Source: Nautilus pompilius | Lineage: Eukaryota; Mollusca; Cephalopoda; Nautilida; Nautilidae | Length of the DNA stretch: 64,000 bases | Reading direction: 5' to 3' | NCBI GenBank assembly: GCA_018389105.1 | Contig: JACATO010001023.1 | Location: 65,001 to 129,000 of the forward strand | Part shown: piece after piece, positions 12,370 to 24,567 of the stretch | How positions within the stretch are numbered: the first letter of the stretch is position 1 | Layout: the number at the start of each line of letters is the position of its first letter | Made by a program: the position numbers and the translations under genes | Notes under the pieces: model-generated | Seen by the model: the letters and a program-made list of their open reading frames with translations, nothing else | What the model was told of the DNA's origin: nothing | The model's database searches: none

Positions 12370-15300
12370 GAATTTCCCTTCTCAAATCATTTAGTTTAAA
12401 AGCCGCCCTTTCTCGGTAAAGCTGTGGAATTTGTAGCTCTGGTATTAAACCAAAACAGGTACGTACGGCCTATCCGTCATTGCGCAATCTATCTGAAAGC
12501 CGAGTACGGACGGTTTGGTGAAGGACAGTTGTGTACAGACGGAGGGGCATTTTAACTTATCTAAAACCAAACTTTGGTTAAATGATATGATTCGCTTTCC
12601 TTGGTCTAAACGACGGGGTTTCTGGGAGAAAGCTTGCCGAGGACCTTTTTGGTGACGAGCTGCTGCTCTCCGGCCTCGTTCTGGACGTGCGGGGCGTCCT
12701 AAGAGAAGCAGCTCTCCGGAGAAAGTGGTGCAAAAAGGAAAACAGACTTAAAGCGGTCTACAGACCTATCTGGATGGTTTCTGGAGTTATGGGGTTTGTC
12801 GAAACACCTGAAATGATCTAAATGTATGCGAGACTCCCCGAATAGGGGCTTGTATTCATATCGGGTGAAAGAATAATTATCAATAAATTTGCATAGGAAA
12901 TTATAAAAGAAAAGTGAGTTTGGTTTTCCCCGTAAACAGTCAGTGGCGATAGCAAAATTTGTCAGTTTATTCCGCTCGAAATAGCGAGTGAGGTTCATTA
13001 AAGTGGAGCACAGCCATATTGTTTCTAAAGAACAGAGAGAGAGAGAGAGAGAGAGGCTGTCAATTGAAGGGATGGTAATAATATCCGGTTTGATAATAAT
13101 TGTCTCATTAGTTCTGACACATGCCATGCACATGTCACCCTGACCTGGCGACGAGAGTCTGACAAATTGCCTCCCATTACCGACGCACTCTTTAGCTGAT
13201 ATTCGGTCGGACCTACAGATTTTATTCATTTCCCTTCAGCATCAGATGCACGCGAAACCCCACGAAGAATTCGAATTATTGTACGTGCTAGAAACTATAA
13301 AAAGAAAACTTTTTACTGCAAAATTAAGGGTTTATTATTTTAATTTACGAAAGAAAACAAAGTCTAGCAGTAACACTGGCCCGAGATGCGCGCGTGGACT
13401 TGATATTTTTTTTTAAAAAAAATAAGTTTTTACTTAATCACCGATTTCGGGAGAATGTTCTGACTCCGAACTCAAACAATGAGACCGAATGTCTTCTTTT
13501 TAACCCGACAAGTTAATAATTTACGCAACAGAAGCAAACTTAACAGGAATTTACTTAAAACATGGAGACCGTTTTTCAATCTTCAGACCGGGTCCATGTC
13601 TAGAACAGCTTCGCTAACTGGTCCACCGCCTCGACTAGTTACGTCTTTGGAATTACTTTCTATATGTGTTCGCCTGTCGGGCCCCGATGCGTTCTGAAAG
13701 AAAACACAAACGCCGGGCTGCACGTGGCTTAATTAGCAAGAGCCGCCATCTGTCGTTTGTATCAAAAGCGATGTCTTCAAAGAACGTTATAAGATGTCGG
13801 AGGAACTCGTCAGGAACAGAGGTCGAGTGAGGGGTCATTCCCCCCACAGTCCGCAAATTATTTCTAATTAGCGGTGCCTTTGAACCGCCATCCATATCGA
13901 TTATGTCTGCCTTACCTATTACAGACGTACGTGTTCGGTGGCTAGTTAGAGTCGTAGCTCGGTGAAGCGGCTCCGCTGTTCAGAAGCAGGAGGAAAAAAA
14001 GTCTCCAATACAAATGTTCGAGACAGCGCCACCCCATTATCCGGAATAGTTTTCCTCTTTTGTTGTGGCCTGTTTTTGCGACCAACACAATTCAGGGGTC
14101 CACTCACGTTTCGATTCCTTTATTATCATTTTTTTCTGGAAGAAAACGATCATATATATTCCGGAAAATAGTTCGTTACTAACAAGTGGTGGATTACTCC
14201 GCCAGCTGAATATTCGGTTTGAGCTCCGTGCGTAGGTCGGTCTCTCCCCAACTAGTTTATAATTTCACCGAACCAGGCTCACTGTATAGTTTATTTATTG
14301 TTTTACTTAGCCAAAGAGCATATCTAAAAACTGGGGCGACAGCAAAGGCGAAGTTAGGCCGGACGAACGAGAGACGCACCATAATATATTTTTTTAATTG
14401 TTGCAATTCAAAGGAGCAATCTAATAATTCCCCACTGTGTTTCCGAGTTTCGCGTGCAGTAATTATTCAAAACACCCACAACAAGGATGTAAAAGCCAAC
14501 AGTTCGTAGCAATCGTGGAATAACTCAGTCGGTATATGTGCGTAATCTCAGACAGGACAATTTCTCCATAGAGATTTAGCAGATGGTGGCTCGAGTATCT
14601 TTGACGTTCGCTGTCAGTTGTACGTTCAATCTGTTATCGACGAATCTGGTGCCGCCTTCGACTCGCACTTCATTACATATGTACGTGTATTGACGACATC
14701 TGAATAAAGTGCAGCCAGAAAATCGAGCAGATTTGCTGTTTACGGAATAATTCAGGCATAATCTAAAATTACGACCGGGCATCCGTGTGAAGGCTCGGTC
14801 GGCTCTGAACGACCCTATCGAAGATCAAGGGTTCCATCTCCTTCTTCCTGGCAGCGATGAGCAGCCCGCGATAACAGACGTAGCTTATCGCACTATCGCC
14901 GTATGTTCCATGGCTGTTGCGTAGCTGTGAGCATCGGCACTATAGATCGCGCAGAGTCGTCAGTAATCTCCTCTTTTTTAATAATATCTCGTGGATTGTC
15001 GGCACGGCTAAAGTCGACTGAGAGCCGGTTGGTGGCGTCTTTACCGCGGGTCTTTAATAACTTCTCCACTGCTCAATACTCCCTAAAGGAGTATGCGCCT
15101 ACATTTTCGGCGCCATCCTCTATTTTTGTAATCGTCTGCATTTACAGAATTTCATCTAAAAGCGCTCGGCATTCTTCGTGCTCGCAGTTTGGGTCGGCGG
15201 CTACCGTACTGGACCGGAGAGAGAGAGAGAGAGAGAGGAATATCCGCGGGGCCGGATGCCTCCCCCTGACTCCTCACTGACTACATCCCGCTGTCCCCTT

Positions 15301-16304
15301 AATTAGATTTCAAGTCTAAACTTTTTGCGACGGGCTTTAATTCAGTCAGAGATCTCCGATCTGGACCCACACGCCAAGACCTTAAACCCGCTCACCATTC
15401 GCCAAGCAAACAGGGAACACATCCCGGAAACAGGGGTTCTATCAGAAGAAGATCCTTCACATCCACCCACCTGCCCACGTGTGATCTGCCAGTGAAATTG
15501 GTCGGCTTATTAAAATGCATTGCTAATGGGGGCAAGAAAACTTTAGAACGATCAAAGTGTACTTATAAATAATGTCAATACGAGTTACTGAGCGGATTAG
15601 GTACGGTGGCCGCCGGGTCGTTCGTTAATGTCCTCGCGAACTGTGCTATTCGACTGAACCCAGAACCCAGAAAATGCCTTTAAAGGTTGGACCCCCCACC
15701 TTTTTTGTGCTGAGTGTTTGCGTGTAACTTGACTACTAACTCGACTACGACACAAACCACGTGACCTTTTCCTTACATTCCTTCCGCTCTCGGTCCAACC
15801 CAACTTATTCTCTCCCCTTACTTCTGTTTAAACAGCATTAAGGAACCTGAACACCCAAGCGGGTGCTCCGAACGTGTAAGGGAAATCGTCGTTTGGGGGG
15901 CCGCCGTCCACGGCTCCAGTAGCTTAACATCCGTAAATCTAACCCCGCCGCGCCCATGGACCACCCGTGGATTCATTCCGTCATTTAAAGGCCTCACGAG
16001 CAACCTTAAGAAACGAAAACTTCCAGGAATCGGACTGGGTTCTGTACGCAAAAACTAAGCAAACGTTGATTCTAACTCGCAGACAGTTTGTGGATACCCA
16101 CGCGTCTTCCCAGCACGTGCTCACGGCTGCTTTACGTGTCGTCGGGATGACATCAGAAGGAACCTTTCCCCTCCCCGGCTCTCTTTTGATTCCCGTCAGG
16201 GCGAGAGAGGATGGAGTAAACAACAGATCCGCAGTTACCGGCCCCCAGACGGACGGTAGACGTACAATTGAAGATAGCACAGCAGCTGAGGTATCCAATA
16301 TATA
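12370..16304. other. Non-coding stretch, no gene recognised
   Basis: Holds two short (GA)n runs (about 13036-13055 and 15216-15238), a T9A8 tract at 13406-13422 and several chance frames on both strands without motifs. A 176-codon minus-strand frame at 12699-13229 crosses the GA run and looks random. No tRNA, rRNA or terminal repeat was seen. Confidence 0.5.
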
Positions 16305-17321
16305 CAGTACTGTGTAAAAGTCTTAGGTTACCTTGCGAAAGCACAATTGCTTGTTTTGTTTTCTTTCAGAATAATAACTAAATAAAGAGGGCAAAGACAT
16401 CATTTTCCAATGAAAACAAAATGATATTTCTGATAAAAACGTAAAACTCAACTCGAAATAAACAGTACAACAGGAATTTCAAGTTTTCTCGTCGGAAAAA
16501 AACTATAAAAGGGGGAAAAATAACCAGAAGCCACAAAGACGCGGGTGATTCAGAAACCTATTTTAAAAAGATGAGCAGAACCACCGAGGGTTAGCAAGAA
16601 ATCCAGCAGAGAGCTAAAGCAAAGTTTGAAAGAATCTTCAGGAGCTCATGCTGGTGTTTTTACCGAAGAGCTTAAAGACGAAATGGACTTTGAAAACAGT
16701 TAGAATTCAAGAAACTATTTTTATGTGAAGGGAATAAAACCAGAAGGACTATAATATACCATCCAACACCGGAACTAGACTCAGAAGCACCGGAACAGCG
16801 TCCTTCGACCAAATGAATCAAACTTTGAAATTTTTAGAGTTAAAAGAAAGTAGGGCGTAAAAAAATGAGGAGTTGTTTAGGGGTGTATCTTGGCTGCTGG
16901 AGATTTAGTGGGAATAAAAGGAAATGTCGATGCGGCCTAACACAAGCAGATTTTTCTTCGTTATGCTGCTATTCTTTCCATGCTCAGTCGGGCTCATATA
17001 TTCCGACATCTAACGATCTAGGACCCGCTTCCAGCGATGGCGAAACGTATTTACGAAGCAGAAGAAAGAGTGAAGCGCAAGATTTATTGGATGGCCTCCG
17101 CAAAGCCCTGATATTATGGAAGGTGTTTGGGACCACTTGGACAGAATTTAAAAAACAAAAAGACGAGCAACAGCCAGACATCAAGGAAGAACTCTGGGCA
17201 GGGCTTCTAAATGAAAAAGAACAGCATCCCAGCTGCTGATGTTAGTTCAAAACTACGAGAGAGTTTCTCAAGATATACTAAGGTAATCACGAAGGACAAA
17301 GGTGGAGGCACCGGATGTTAG
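16305..17321 (+). mobile_element. Tc1-like DNA transposon relic, 3' end lost
   Basis: A typical Tc1 terminal repeat, CAGTACTGTGTAAAAGTC, starts at 16305 right after a TA dinucleotide, the usual target site. The following kilobase contains decayed transposase: RPNESNFEIF near 16810-16840 (first catalytic region, where the normal D is replaced), EGVWDHLD at about 17116-17140, KEELW near 17185, and a C-terminal tail ending in KGGGTGC with its stop at 17319-17321. These fit the DD34E Tc1 transposase common in fish and invertebrates. No inverted copy of the terminal repeat follows within 200 bp, so the 3' end has been lost or has diverged. Several frames are needed to read the motifs; the element cannot be active. 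Confidence 0.85.
16805..17321 (+). pseudogene. Tc1 transposase remnant (C-terminal half)
   Basis: This is the DDE transposase of the Tc1-like element, which would bind its terminal repeats and cut and paste it in the nucleus. What remains runs from the NESNFEIF region to the C terminus. One open frame of 124 codons (16865-17239) carries only part of the protein; the EGVWDHLD motif (acidic residue of the triad, then WDHLD) lies in another frame near 17116. The N-terminal helix-turn-helix is not recognisable. Stops and frameshifts are numerous, which points to an old insertion. Confidence 0.75.
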
Positions 17322-17937
17322 TATAGAGAATCTTCATTCATCTTGTCTACTGTAGGTATTTATTTATTCAATCGTACCGGTATGGTCCATTAGTTTAATT
17401 TAGCCCTTTCTATAGTTGAACTTAAAAATAAAAATATAAATTTTCTATAAACGTTATAAGGTCGAAGCTTTCCGGCTCCGAACGCCTTAGTGCTGTTTCA
17501 TTTCAATCGCCCTCTCGCTCTTTCTAACGGCCTCGCGATGAACATCTTGCTAAATGAGCGAATTTGAACTCTCTTTATAATTAGTGAGTAATAACAGGTA
17601 CCAAGCTTCTCGAATTTCTTTAGGTAGGTTGATGATTGGCAAAACTCATTAACGACTCGCCATTACAGATCCGTATCGCTGTCTTGTCTCCACCTTTCAG
17701 AGAACTGATCACCTGATAAGGGAAAACTCCTCTTATTTGCTTTTTTTTTCTTCTTTTAAAAATTTGCCGGCTTTTGTAATGCGGAAACTTTCCGGAGGCC
17801 ATATTCCGACAAACATCTTGAGTTTCTCTTCTAACTGTGGAGTTTTCATAGAATGATTTGAATATTTAAAGGTCATTTTAAATTAACGACTGCCAGCAAT
17901 TTATTCCATTTATTTTTTTTTTGATACAGCCATAACT

Positions 17938-17938
<1 letters not shown>

Positions 17939-17968
<30 letters not shown>
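17939..17968. repeat. (CT)n microsatellite
   Basis: About 15 perfect CT steps. Confidence 0.95.
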
Positions 17969-17971
<3 letters not shown>

Positions 17972-18119
17972 GAGATCTTCATCCTATTAGTATTTAATCT
18001 GCAATAAATCTCTTTCAGTAAATGTTTCCACATGTCTCTAGCTCAGAAAATATAGGAAGTTTAAGGATGTGTGTGTTTGTGAGTATCTGTGTGTATTGGT
18101 CAGTGATATTGACTAGATC

Positions 18120-18207
18120 GTTGCGCATTTAACGGATACCTGCCCATGTCTTTGGAACAATCTGTTGCGCATTTAATGGATACCTGCCCATGTCTTTGGA
18201 ACAATCT
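18120..18207. repeat. 44-bp tandem duplication
   Basis: Two adjacent 44-bp copies beginning GTTGCGCATTTAA differ at a single position (C or T after TTAA). The high identity indicates a recent duplication. Confidence 0.95.
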
Positions 18208-19685
18208 TACAGAAACCTTCACTTCGGGCTTCTCTATCAACAACAGCGTTGTGATCTGAGAGTTTAGCAAAATGATGTCTATCTATGGACGTAGTACCTG
18301 CTAACTGCCTATTTGTCATTTCAACGAACAATCTCTCGGTTTCTGCCTAGTATCTCTATGTTACACTTGTACACAGGGGCAATTTTAGGAGAGTAACACC
18401 CCGGATTTATCGCTCGTATGGATAGCTATATCATGCTTTATCTATTCAAAACCAAATCCATTGCGCACACGTGATTAAAGGGCGCTAACTATGCAATGTT
18501 ATATATTTGTATACCAGAGCTAACTGGAATTGTCTAGATGGAATTAATGATTAATATTGTGTTGCTGTTGGTTAAGTTTCATTAGAAACTCTACCCTCAA
18601 AGTTAATTATTTTTAAATTACCTTTTCATCAAAACTACTTTGCATAGAGATCCATTGTGTTAGAACGCGCGCATCTGTTCTGTATCTTCACGTGGATTAC
18701 TTACCTTTAAGAGAAGCAATTTACGGTGAAAAGCCGGTAAACTAAAAACAAACCATGTAGCGAACTCTACCCAATCTACGACTTTTATGTATCACTTTAC
18801 TCGTTTGATGGACCCGGCGGGTTGTTTAGCTCCATTTAGCTCACAACTTCTAATGAAAAGTAATACTTCTCTTACACAAAGCGTCCTGTTATAATTAAAA
18901 GTTCAAAGGCTCGCGAAACAAAGCTTCAGTGTTTTCAGTTGCGTAGGTTAATTAGTGCCGTTACCGTATCTGCTCGGATACCCATTATTCGTGATCAGAC
19001 AGGAACCAAAACCCGGCCGAGTTGACTCGGAGCGACGGACGTCGGGCCCAGCTAGACTAATGCTATACACGTGTGCATCGCGCGCGCAACGCCCTCGTGC
19101 GTTCACTTCTGTTAAGATACGAAAGAAAAGGGAAAAAAAAAAAAAACGTTTTCTCCAGCAACTCGTTAACCCTTTAACGCCTTAGTGGGTAGTTAAGACA
19201 TCAAAAACAATTTTTTATTTCTGTTTTCGTCGCTACACCAGACCGGAATTGGATCATTTTCACTCCATTGTACTCATTCCTCTAAGACAGGTTCATAATG
19301 GCCCAACCAATCAAGGAAAGGCCACTTTTACTTTTACTTTAATGACTGGCGTAAAGAGCTGGAAGACAGGAATTGGACGTGAAGTAAAGATGAACTGTCG
19401 GACAGTGAACGTCTCGTTTTCCTTAAATTTTACGCTTCGGCCAACGTCGTCGATCAAAACATTTTCCATTTCATTTGGTTTTGAAAGATCTAATTAATTG
19501 TTATACGAAGAAGAGCATTGATAACATTTTGTAATCCGCCCCTCACGAGCCAGGTGGTCACTCTGGGGTTGTTGACATTCCCAAGGTCATCATTGCAGAA
19601 GCATCGGAAGCAGTGTTATTTGAACGTATCGCATCACAGATTTAAAATTGAAGAAAAAATTAAAAGGTTAAAGGCATTTGTGTTT

Positions 19686-20355
19686 TCAGTACAAGGCAGT
19701 ACAAATGTATACTGAAGTATGCAGACATAGTCCCGAGGCAATACAACGTGGGTCGCAGGCAGCGCACGTGGTCAATTCTGGCTTACTGCTGTGCTTCTGC
19801 TTCAACGAGCTGATGAAGCTGTTAATTCTATCATCGGCAGGAAAGCTGCTCGTCTGACTGTCTTCCTTGAACACGGGACTAATCTCGTATTTGCTGTCTG
19901 TAATAATTCTCATAATTTTCGACCGGAATGGCTCCCGAACTCCCCGTACTGCGATATTCAAGGACCCATGCTTCTTGAATTTTGCTGTCAAACTCGTGAT
20001 GTGCTGTCGGATTGCAGTACCCTTCGAAAGTTCGGATGGATCGGGGTACTTCTTTCGCAAAGCTTCAAGCATCCGACCTGGACCTATTTTGTTTCTGTTG
20101 CATTCGACCCCCCCTCATAAACATTCCTCGTATATCCTCTTTCAACCCTTTAATGTACTCGACGCCATACGCGGCTCGTCTCGCCAGTCCAGACAGCGAG
20201 GCTTCCGTCGTATGGTCTCTCAAGGTTGTTTCCACCTCGTTCTTAACTTCACCACTCCTGCTAATAGCATCCGTATCATCACTGTGTCGTTGGGCGGCAT
20301 TCATCTGCAAACGCTCGATCTTTCCTTCGCTCACGAACTGGGCAGCGTATCTCAA
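19686..20355 (-). pseudogene. Protein-like reading frame of unknown family
   Basis: Two overlapping minus-strand frames together give about 220 codons of protein-like sequence. The upstream part (20065-20355) is charged and probably helical (RYAAQFVSEGKIERLQ, ARRAAYGVEYIKGLKED). The downstream part (19686-20072) carries LRKKYPDPSELSKGTAI, KFKKHGSLNIAVRGVR, REPFRSKIMRIITD and NSFISSLKQKHSSK. The regular basic helices and the RGVREPFRS stretch look like a real, once-selected protein, perhaps nucleic-acid binding. I do not recognise the family. It lies 380 bp from one end of the Tigger element but outside its terminal repeats, so it is not part of that transposon. It could be a decayed host exon or a gene of another mobile element. 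The plus-strand frames over it are shadows. Confidence 0.45.
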
Positions 20356-20734
20356 ACCGAACGAAAAGAGATCGTGGCTCCCCTAGCGCCTGTGCACAGA
20401 CGCCTCGTTTTCAGGACGGCGGAAACAAAAGTCTTCTACACCCTGCATTTGAAGTCCCCGTCCTCGTCATCTTGTTACAATGTACAGACAATAGCATTCG
20501 TCTCAGCCTCACTATTATTTTCACGCTGCAACGCATCACGGCCCTGATCATCCAACGTGCCAGTTTCCTTCATCCATCGCTGGTTCTTTCTACATCCACT
20601 ACGAGCCTGAAAAAACCCTGACCACATCTTTTCTTCCTCTCGCTTCTTCTATGTCTACCACTTCCGGGTGCATCGCCATTCATGGAGCCGGTCGCATCTC
20701 GTCGGTTTCTTGCATTTACATGTAACTCGAGGTA
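20356..20734. other. Flank of the unknown frame, possibly its upstream part
   Basis: Minus-strand pieces such as DQGRDALQRENNSEAE (around 20500-20560) and DDEDGDFKC (around 20445-20470) are acidic and could belong to the same decayed protein. They are short, in different frames and unrecognised. Confidence 0.25.
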
Positions 20735-20978
20735 CAGTAAAACCTGGAAGATACGGCCTCTACCACAACAGCAAAGTCTCATCTCACTGAAAGCCGCCAT
20801 TAAAAGGTCCGGGCTAATTCCGCTTACAATCATTGAAGACTGCAGCCCGGTGCTGATATGGATACTTGAATCGAATGCGCTTCAATAAAAATCAATAAAA
20901 TACATTTCAGATTTTATTTACAAATCAAACATTTCGTAAAAACAAAAAGCGTCCATTTTAGTTTGCTTTAAGCATCTG

Positions 20979-22521
20979 TTAGGTCTGGCTGCACTTTTGG
21001 TAATCCAGTCGATACAATATCCGCCGACAGAACTGTGCTGCTGATGGGAGGCGCTCTGGTGCGCACCTGTTCCGAGCGGTTCGGCGTCGTAGTTGAAGAA
21101 ACGAAGGGTTGAGCGGCGCCATTGGTGTCTTCTTTCTCAACGTCGTCGTCTGTCTTCTCTCCGGCTGCCGTCTCGATGCCAGTTGTCGGCGCATCATTGT
21201 CACAACGGTTTCGTGTCGTCTGCAGGCTGGGGTTCGTGAGGTTCCGCTGGTGACGCGTTTGTTTTTGAAGCCAGAATGTGCGAAGCATCTCGTGATTGTC
21301 CCCGGCTTCGGTGCCGAGTTCCGGGCGCATTTTGAGCCGACAGGTGGCGTCCTGTATGTTGACTTGTCCACTTCCGGCAGTAGATGTCTTGAGAGTTGTT
21401 CTCGATCTGTCGCTTTCACGGCTTTGATTGTCCCCGGCTTCGGTGCCGAGTCCCGGGCGCGTTTTGAGCCGACAGGTGGCGTCCTGTATGTTGACTTGTC
21501 CACTTCCGGCAGTAGATGTCTTGAGAATTGTTCTCGATCTGTCGCTTTCACGGCTTTGATGGCCACGCCGTCGCGAGGCTGTAGGCGCGCAGCTGTGTCT
21601 GGTGGAAGAAAAAACATCCACTTGCTGTCAGACAGTTCTAAATGTCGGTCCGACGAACAGTTGTCGTCGAAGAGCAGTACGGATCGGTTTTGCAGAACCA
21701 CACGATTGTTTAGTTTCCTTAACCCGTCTGCGAAAATCCTGCCCTTCATCCACGCACGTCTGTTCAAATGGTAGCTCACAGAGGCGGCGAGGTGATCTTA
21801 AAATCCTCTGAAGCACTGGGGGGGGGTTGGCTGAGCGGTCGATGACTAAAGGTGTCAGTTTTCCTCCCGTCGCACTGCAGCCGGGTAGAACAGGGTTCCT
21901 TTCTCTCGAACTTTTACCACCTTTACAGGTGTCGCCTTTGTCGACGAGGGAGCGGTTTGGTAAGGCAGGAAGAAAAGAGTCCTGTTTCATCGGCGTTGAA
22001 GATGTCCTTTAGTCCGTGACATTCGCAGAGCGACGATAAACGCTCGCACCGATCGTTAGCAGTCTCTTCCCTGACATCAGCAGCTTCGCCCGATAGAACC
22101 GCCCAGGAAATGTTTCTGTTGTGTTCTGAATTACTGTAACCATCCGTCTGATACGGTCAAGTCGTCGAGGCCGAGCTGCCTGGAAGCCATGAGCGCGTGC
22201 TCCTTCAGTAATCTCTCCCCCGATATCGGAAGGTTTTTAGACCGTTTATCATAGAACCAACCAAAGACTTGTTGATTCAGATCATAGTTTGATGTCGTGC
22301 GTAATGTAACTTGACCTGCTTAGTTTTGGCCTTGGCTCCTGATTCCAACATTTCCATGATTTTTTGTTGCTTTATCAGCAACCATGTTTTGGATCTGAGT
22401 CCTGCCAACCTGTAATCCGTTCGCAGCGTGAATACATTTCGCACCTTTGTCGTATTTCTTTGATAACTTCTACCTTCTCTTGTAAAGTCAGGTGTTCGCG
22501 CTCTCGCTTTCCTTGAGGCAT
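20979..22521 (-). pseudogene. Tigger/pogo transposase, broken
   Basis: The start at 22519-22521 gives MPQGKREREHLTLQEK followed by VEVIKKYDKG and VGRTQIQNM, the CENP-B-type N-terminal helix-turn-helix that would bind the element's ends. Further on come LGLDDLTVSDGWLQ (about 22120-22180), IFNADETGLF with the first catalytic Asp at 21989-21991, then NRSLVDKGDTCKGGK, KLTPLVIDRSANP, LLFDDNC with the second Asp (near 21665), FLPPDTAARLQPRD with the third acidic residue about 30 residues later (near 21570). All landmarks of a roughly 500-residue family member are present in order. The first half needs several frame changes and contains stops. After the third Asp a 44-residue block is repeated in frame. 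Plus-strand frames in this interval are shadows. Confidence 0.88.
21294..21557. repeat. 132-bp in-frame tandem duplication in the Tigger transposase
   Basis: Copy 1 (21294-21425) and copy 2 (21426-21557) share GATTGTCCCCGGCTTCGG and the whole following sequence, with only a handful of differences. The 132 bp equal 44 codons, so the minus-strand frame runs through both copies (IKAVKATDREQ...SAPKPGT twice). It falls just after the third catalytic residue. Confidence 0.95.
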
Positions 22522-22925
22522 TGAGAATCAGTGATATACTGTCGGTGATATTTACATGGCCAGCCCCGTCGATTAGCTACTCGTAGAAGAATCACTGATC
22601 ATTTTTAGGCGTGATCAAGCATCTCGAGAAAGCATCCATTCCTCATTCTCATCGGTTCAAATACGACGCGTCACGGTGAATGGATCGCTTGATGGAACAC
22701 TGGCGATGGAAATTTGCGACTGCTATCGATTAACGAAGAAGTATCTCGAAATTATTTTATTCTTTTCTGTTGGTTTAACGTCGAATTCGAGAACATTTAC
22801 CACTTAACGTTTCCGTAATAGATCGGAAATAGCTGCACTGATACATACCGATCATCATTCTATGACAATATTTAGGTCGGTATCCAAGGGTCGTTCGCGA
22901 CAGGTCGCATCTCCCAGTTTTACCG

Positions 22926-23743
22926 CACTACTTTCGTTTTACCAGGCATTATTAACGCTTCGCTGGAGTTGCTACCTACGAAGATGGCGGATGAGATCTT
23001 TGGATAATTTCTCACGTGATGCACCGAGAATAAAACAGAGGCCGGCGAATGGCTTCCCTCCGCCCATGGAGATTCTCTAACGAAAAATAAAGACATCTAT
23101 TTTCCCGCAACGACCTGGGTCCGTGTACCGACCGGAAAATGACCACGTGGCTCGTGAGGGGTTAGGGTTAACATTATAACAGAAAGTTATTTAGTTTCAC
23201 ACAGTAAGCTAAAGTTTACCGTATTCCCATATTCAAAGCACGCGCGTGATGTTTCTTTAAAGAACCGGCTCGGTGTGTGTCTGTGTGAAATACTTTGACA
23301 GATGTCCGCTCACTGTAGGAGCAGCAGGGAGAGATCGCTGAAACGTAGGTGCTTCGGTAATTCGTTGTGTCACTAATAGCGAGGTGGCTGGTGAGGGAAG
23401 CTCGAGTTTCCCCTGTAACTCGCAGCAGAAAGCTGCAGTCGGCCGAAGACGTGTACGAGGGGGTCGTGCGGACGCGCAGAGTTACTGCGACGAGGCCTGT
23501 ACTGTATGTGATTTCTGGCGAAGACTGCGGTAGGAAACGAATAACGTAAGTTCTGCGGTTGATGTTTTCACCCGTACGATGCCCTTCCGAAAGCCCTGAT
23601 TTTGTGCCGTAGAAGTTCATCTTTTCGAACCGATGGAAACGGGTCGATTTCTGGACTGGAGTTAGCGAGCGGCTCGGTTCCTTGATGTACCCGTGTCTCA
23701 TACTAAGTCACTTTGCTCACCGACTCATTCTCCCCGTGCATAT
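22926..23743. other. Non-coding stretch, no gene recognised
   Basis: A 161-codon minus-strand frame (23216-23701) has no recognised motif and runs towards the adjacent array. I take it as chance. The short ATGGCGGATGAGATC at 22983 looks like a translation start but meets a stop after a few codons. Confidence 0.45.
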
Positions 23744-24190
23744 GTGACGTCATCTCTCTGTCTCTGTCTCTCTCTCTGTATTGACGTCATCTCTCTCTCT
23801 GTATTGACGTCATCTCTCTCTGTATTGACATCATCTCTCTGTCTCTGTCTCTCTCTCTGTATTGACGTCATCTTTCTCTGTCTCCCTCTGTATTGACGTC
23901 ATCTTTCTCTGTCTCCCTCTGTATTGACGTCATCTCACTGTCTCTGTCTCTGTCTCTCTGTACTGACGTTATCTCTCTGTCTCTGTCTCTCTCTGTATTG
24001 ACGTCATCTCTCTCTGTTTCTCTCTGTATTGACGTCATCTCTCTCTATCTCCCTCTGTATTGACGTCATCTCTCTGTCTCTGTCTCTGTCTCTCTGTACT
24101 GACGTTATCTCTCTGTCTCTGTCTCCCTCTGTATTGACGTCATCTCTCTGTCTCTGTCTCTCTCTCTGTATTGACGTCATCTCTTTTTTT
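23744..24190. repeat. CRE-bearing minisatellite, array A
   Basis: About 14 units of the type TGACGTCATCTCTCTGT plus a variable pyrimidine spacer and GTATT. Eleven carry the intact palindrome TGACGTCA, the consensus CREB/ATF site; two have TGACGTTA and one TGACATCA. Unit length varies from about 20 to 45 bp because of the (CT)n/(TCTG)n spacer. The array ends in a T10A7 tract. The Ser/Leu-rich frames are repeat translations. Confidence 0.95.
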
Positions 24191-24567
24191 TTTAAAAAAA
24201 GTTTTATCTCTCTTTTTTGACTGACATTTTCTATTTAGTTATATTCTGGCATATTACAGTTTATATACATCGCAATAAAACTGCTGCTGAATTATCTACA
24301 GGCGATGGCTGTTGTAACCAGATTATTAGTTCGTTATGGCCCATAGCTGTTGTTGCTGCAGACGTAAAGGGTCTGTGGTAGTTTCTGGAAAGGCCAGTCT
24401 AATCTCTGATATTTGGGCAAATAAACCACTAGTCTTTTTCGTTTTTTCATAGGATTTAGTTCTTTATGTCTAAAGCCCAGAATCAACTGATGATTTTGAG
24501 ATGTAAATGTAGAGTAGATAAGCCACGAGACTGGCAGTTAGTAATTATCCTTGCAGCATTCTCGTGT
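24191..24567. other. Non-coding spacer
   Basis: AT-rich spacer between two minisatellites; nothing recognised. Confidence 0.5.

Larger units (their letters stand above)
17322..19685. other. Non-coding stretch, no gene recognised
   Basis: Contains a (CT)n run (17939-17968) and a 44-bp direct duplication (18120-18207), listed separately. A CpG-rich patch lies at about 18990-19110. No motif-bearing frame, terminal repeat or RNA gene was seen. Confidence 0.5.
20735..22925 (-). mobile_element. Tigger/pogo-type DNA transposon with both ends
   Basis: The left end starts CAGTAAAACCTGGAAGATAC at 20735 after a TA target dinucleotide. Its imperfect inverted copy, GCATCTCCCAGTTTTACCG, ends at 22925, followed by CA where TA is expected. 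The 2.19 kb between them encode, on the minus strand, a CENP-B/Tigger (DDE_1) transposase. CAGTA-type ends, the TA target and the CENP-B-like DNA-binding head are hallmarks of the pogo group. The transposase is broken and contains a 132-bp duplication, so the copy is inactive. Its ends are preserved well enough to make it a nearly complete fossil. Confidence 0.9.

Noticed and set aside
12699-13229. 176-codon minus-strand frame
   Set aside because: Includes the translation of a GA run, with random-looking sequence on both sides and no motif.
19867-20547. 226-codon plus-strand frame
   Set aside because: Antisense shadow of the protein-like minus-strand frames at 19686-20355, which show the better protein character.
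21109-21774. 221-codon plus-strand frame
   Set aside because: Antisense shadow of the Tigger transposase; the minus strand carries the recognised catalytic motifs.
23216-23701. 161-codon minus-strand frame
   Set aside because: No motif and ordinary composition; probably chance.
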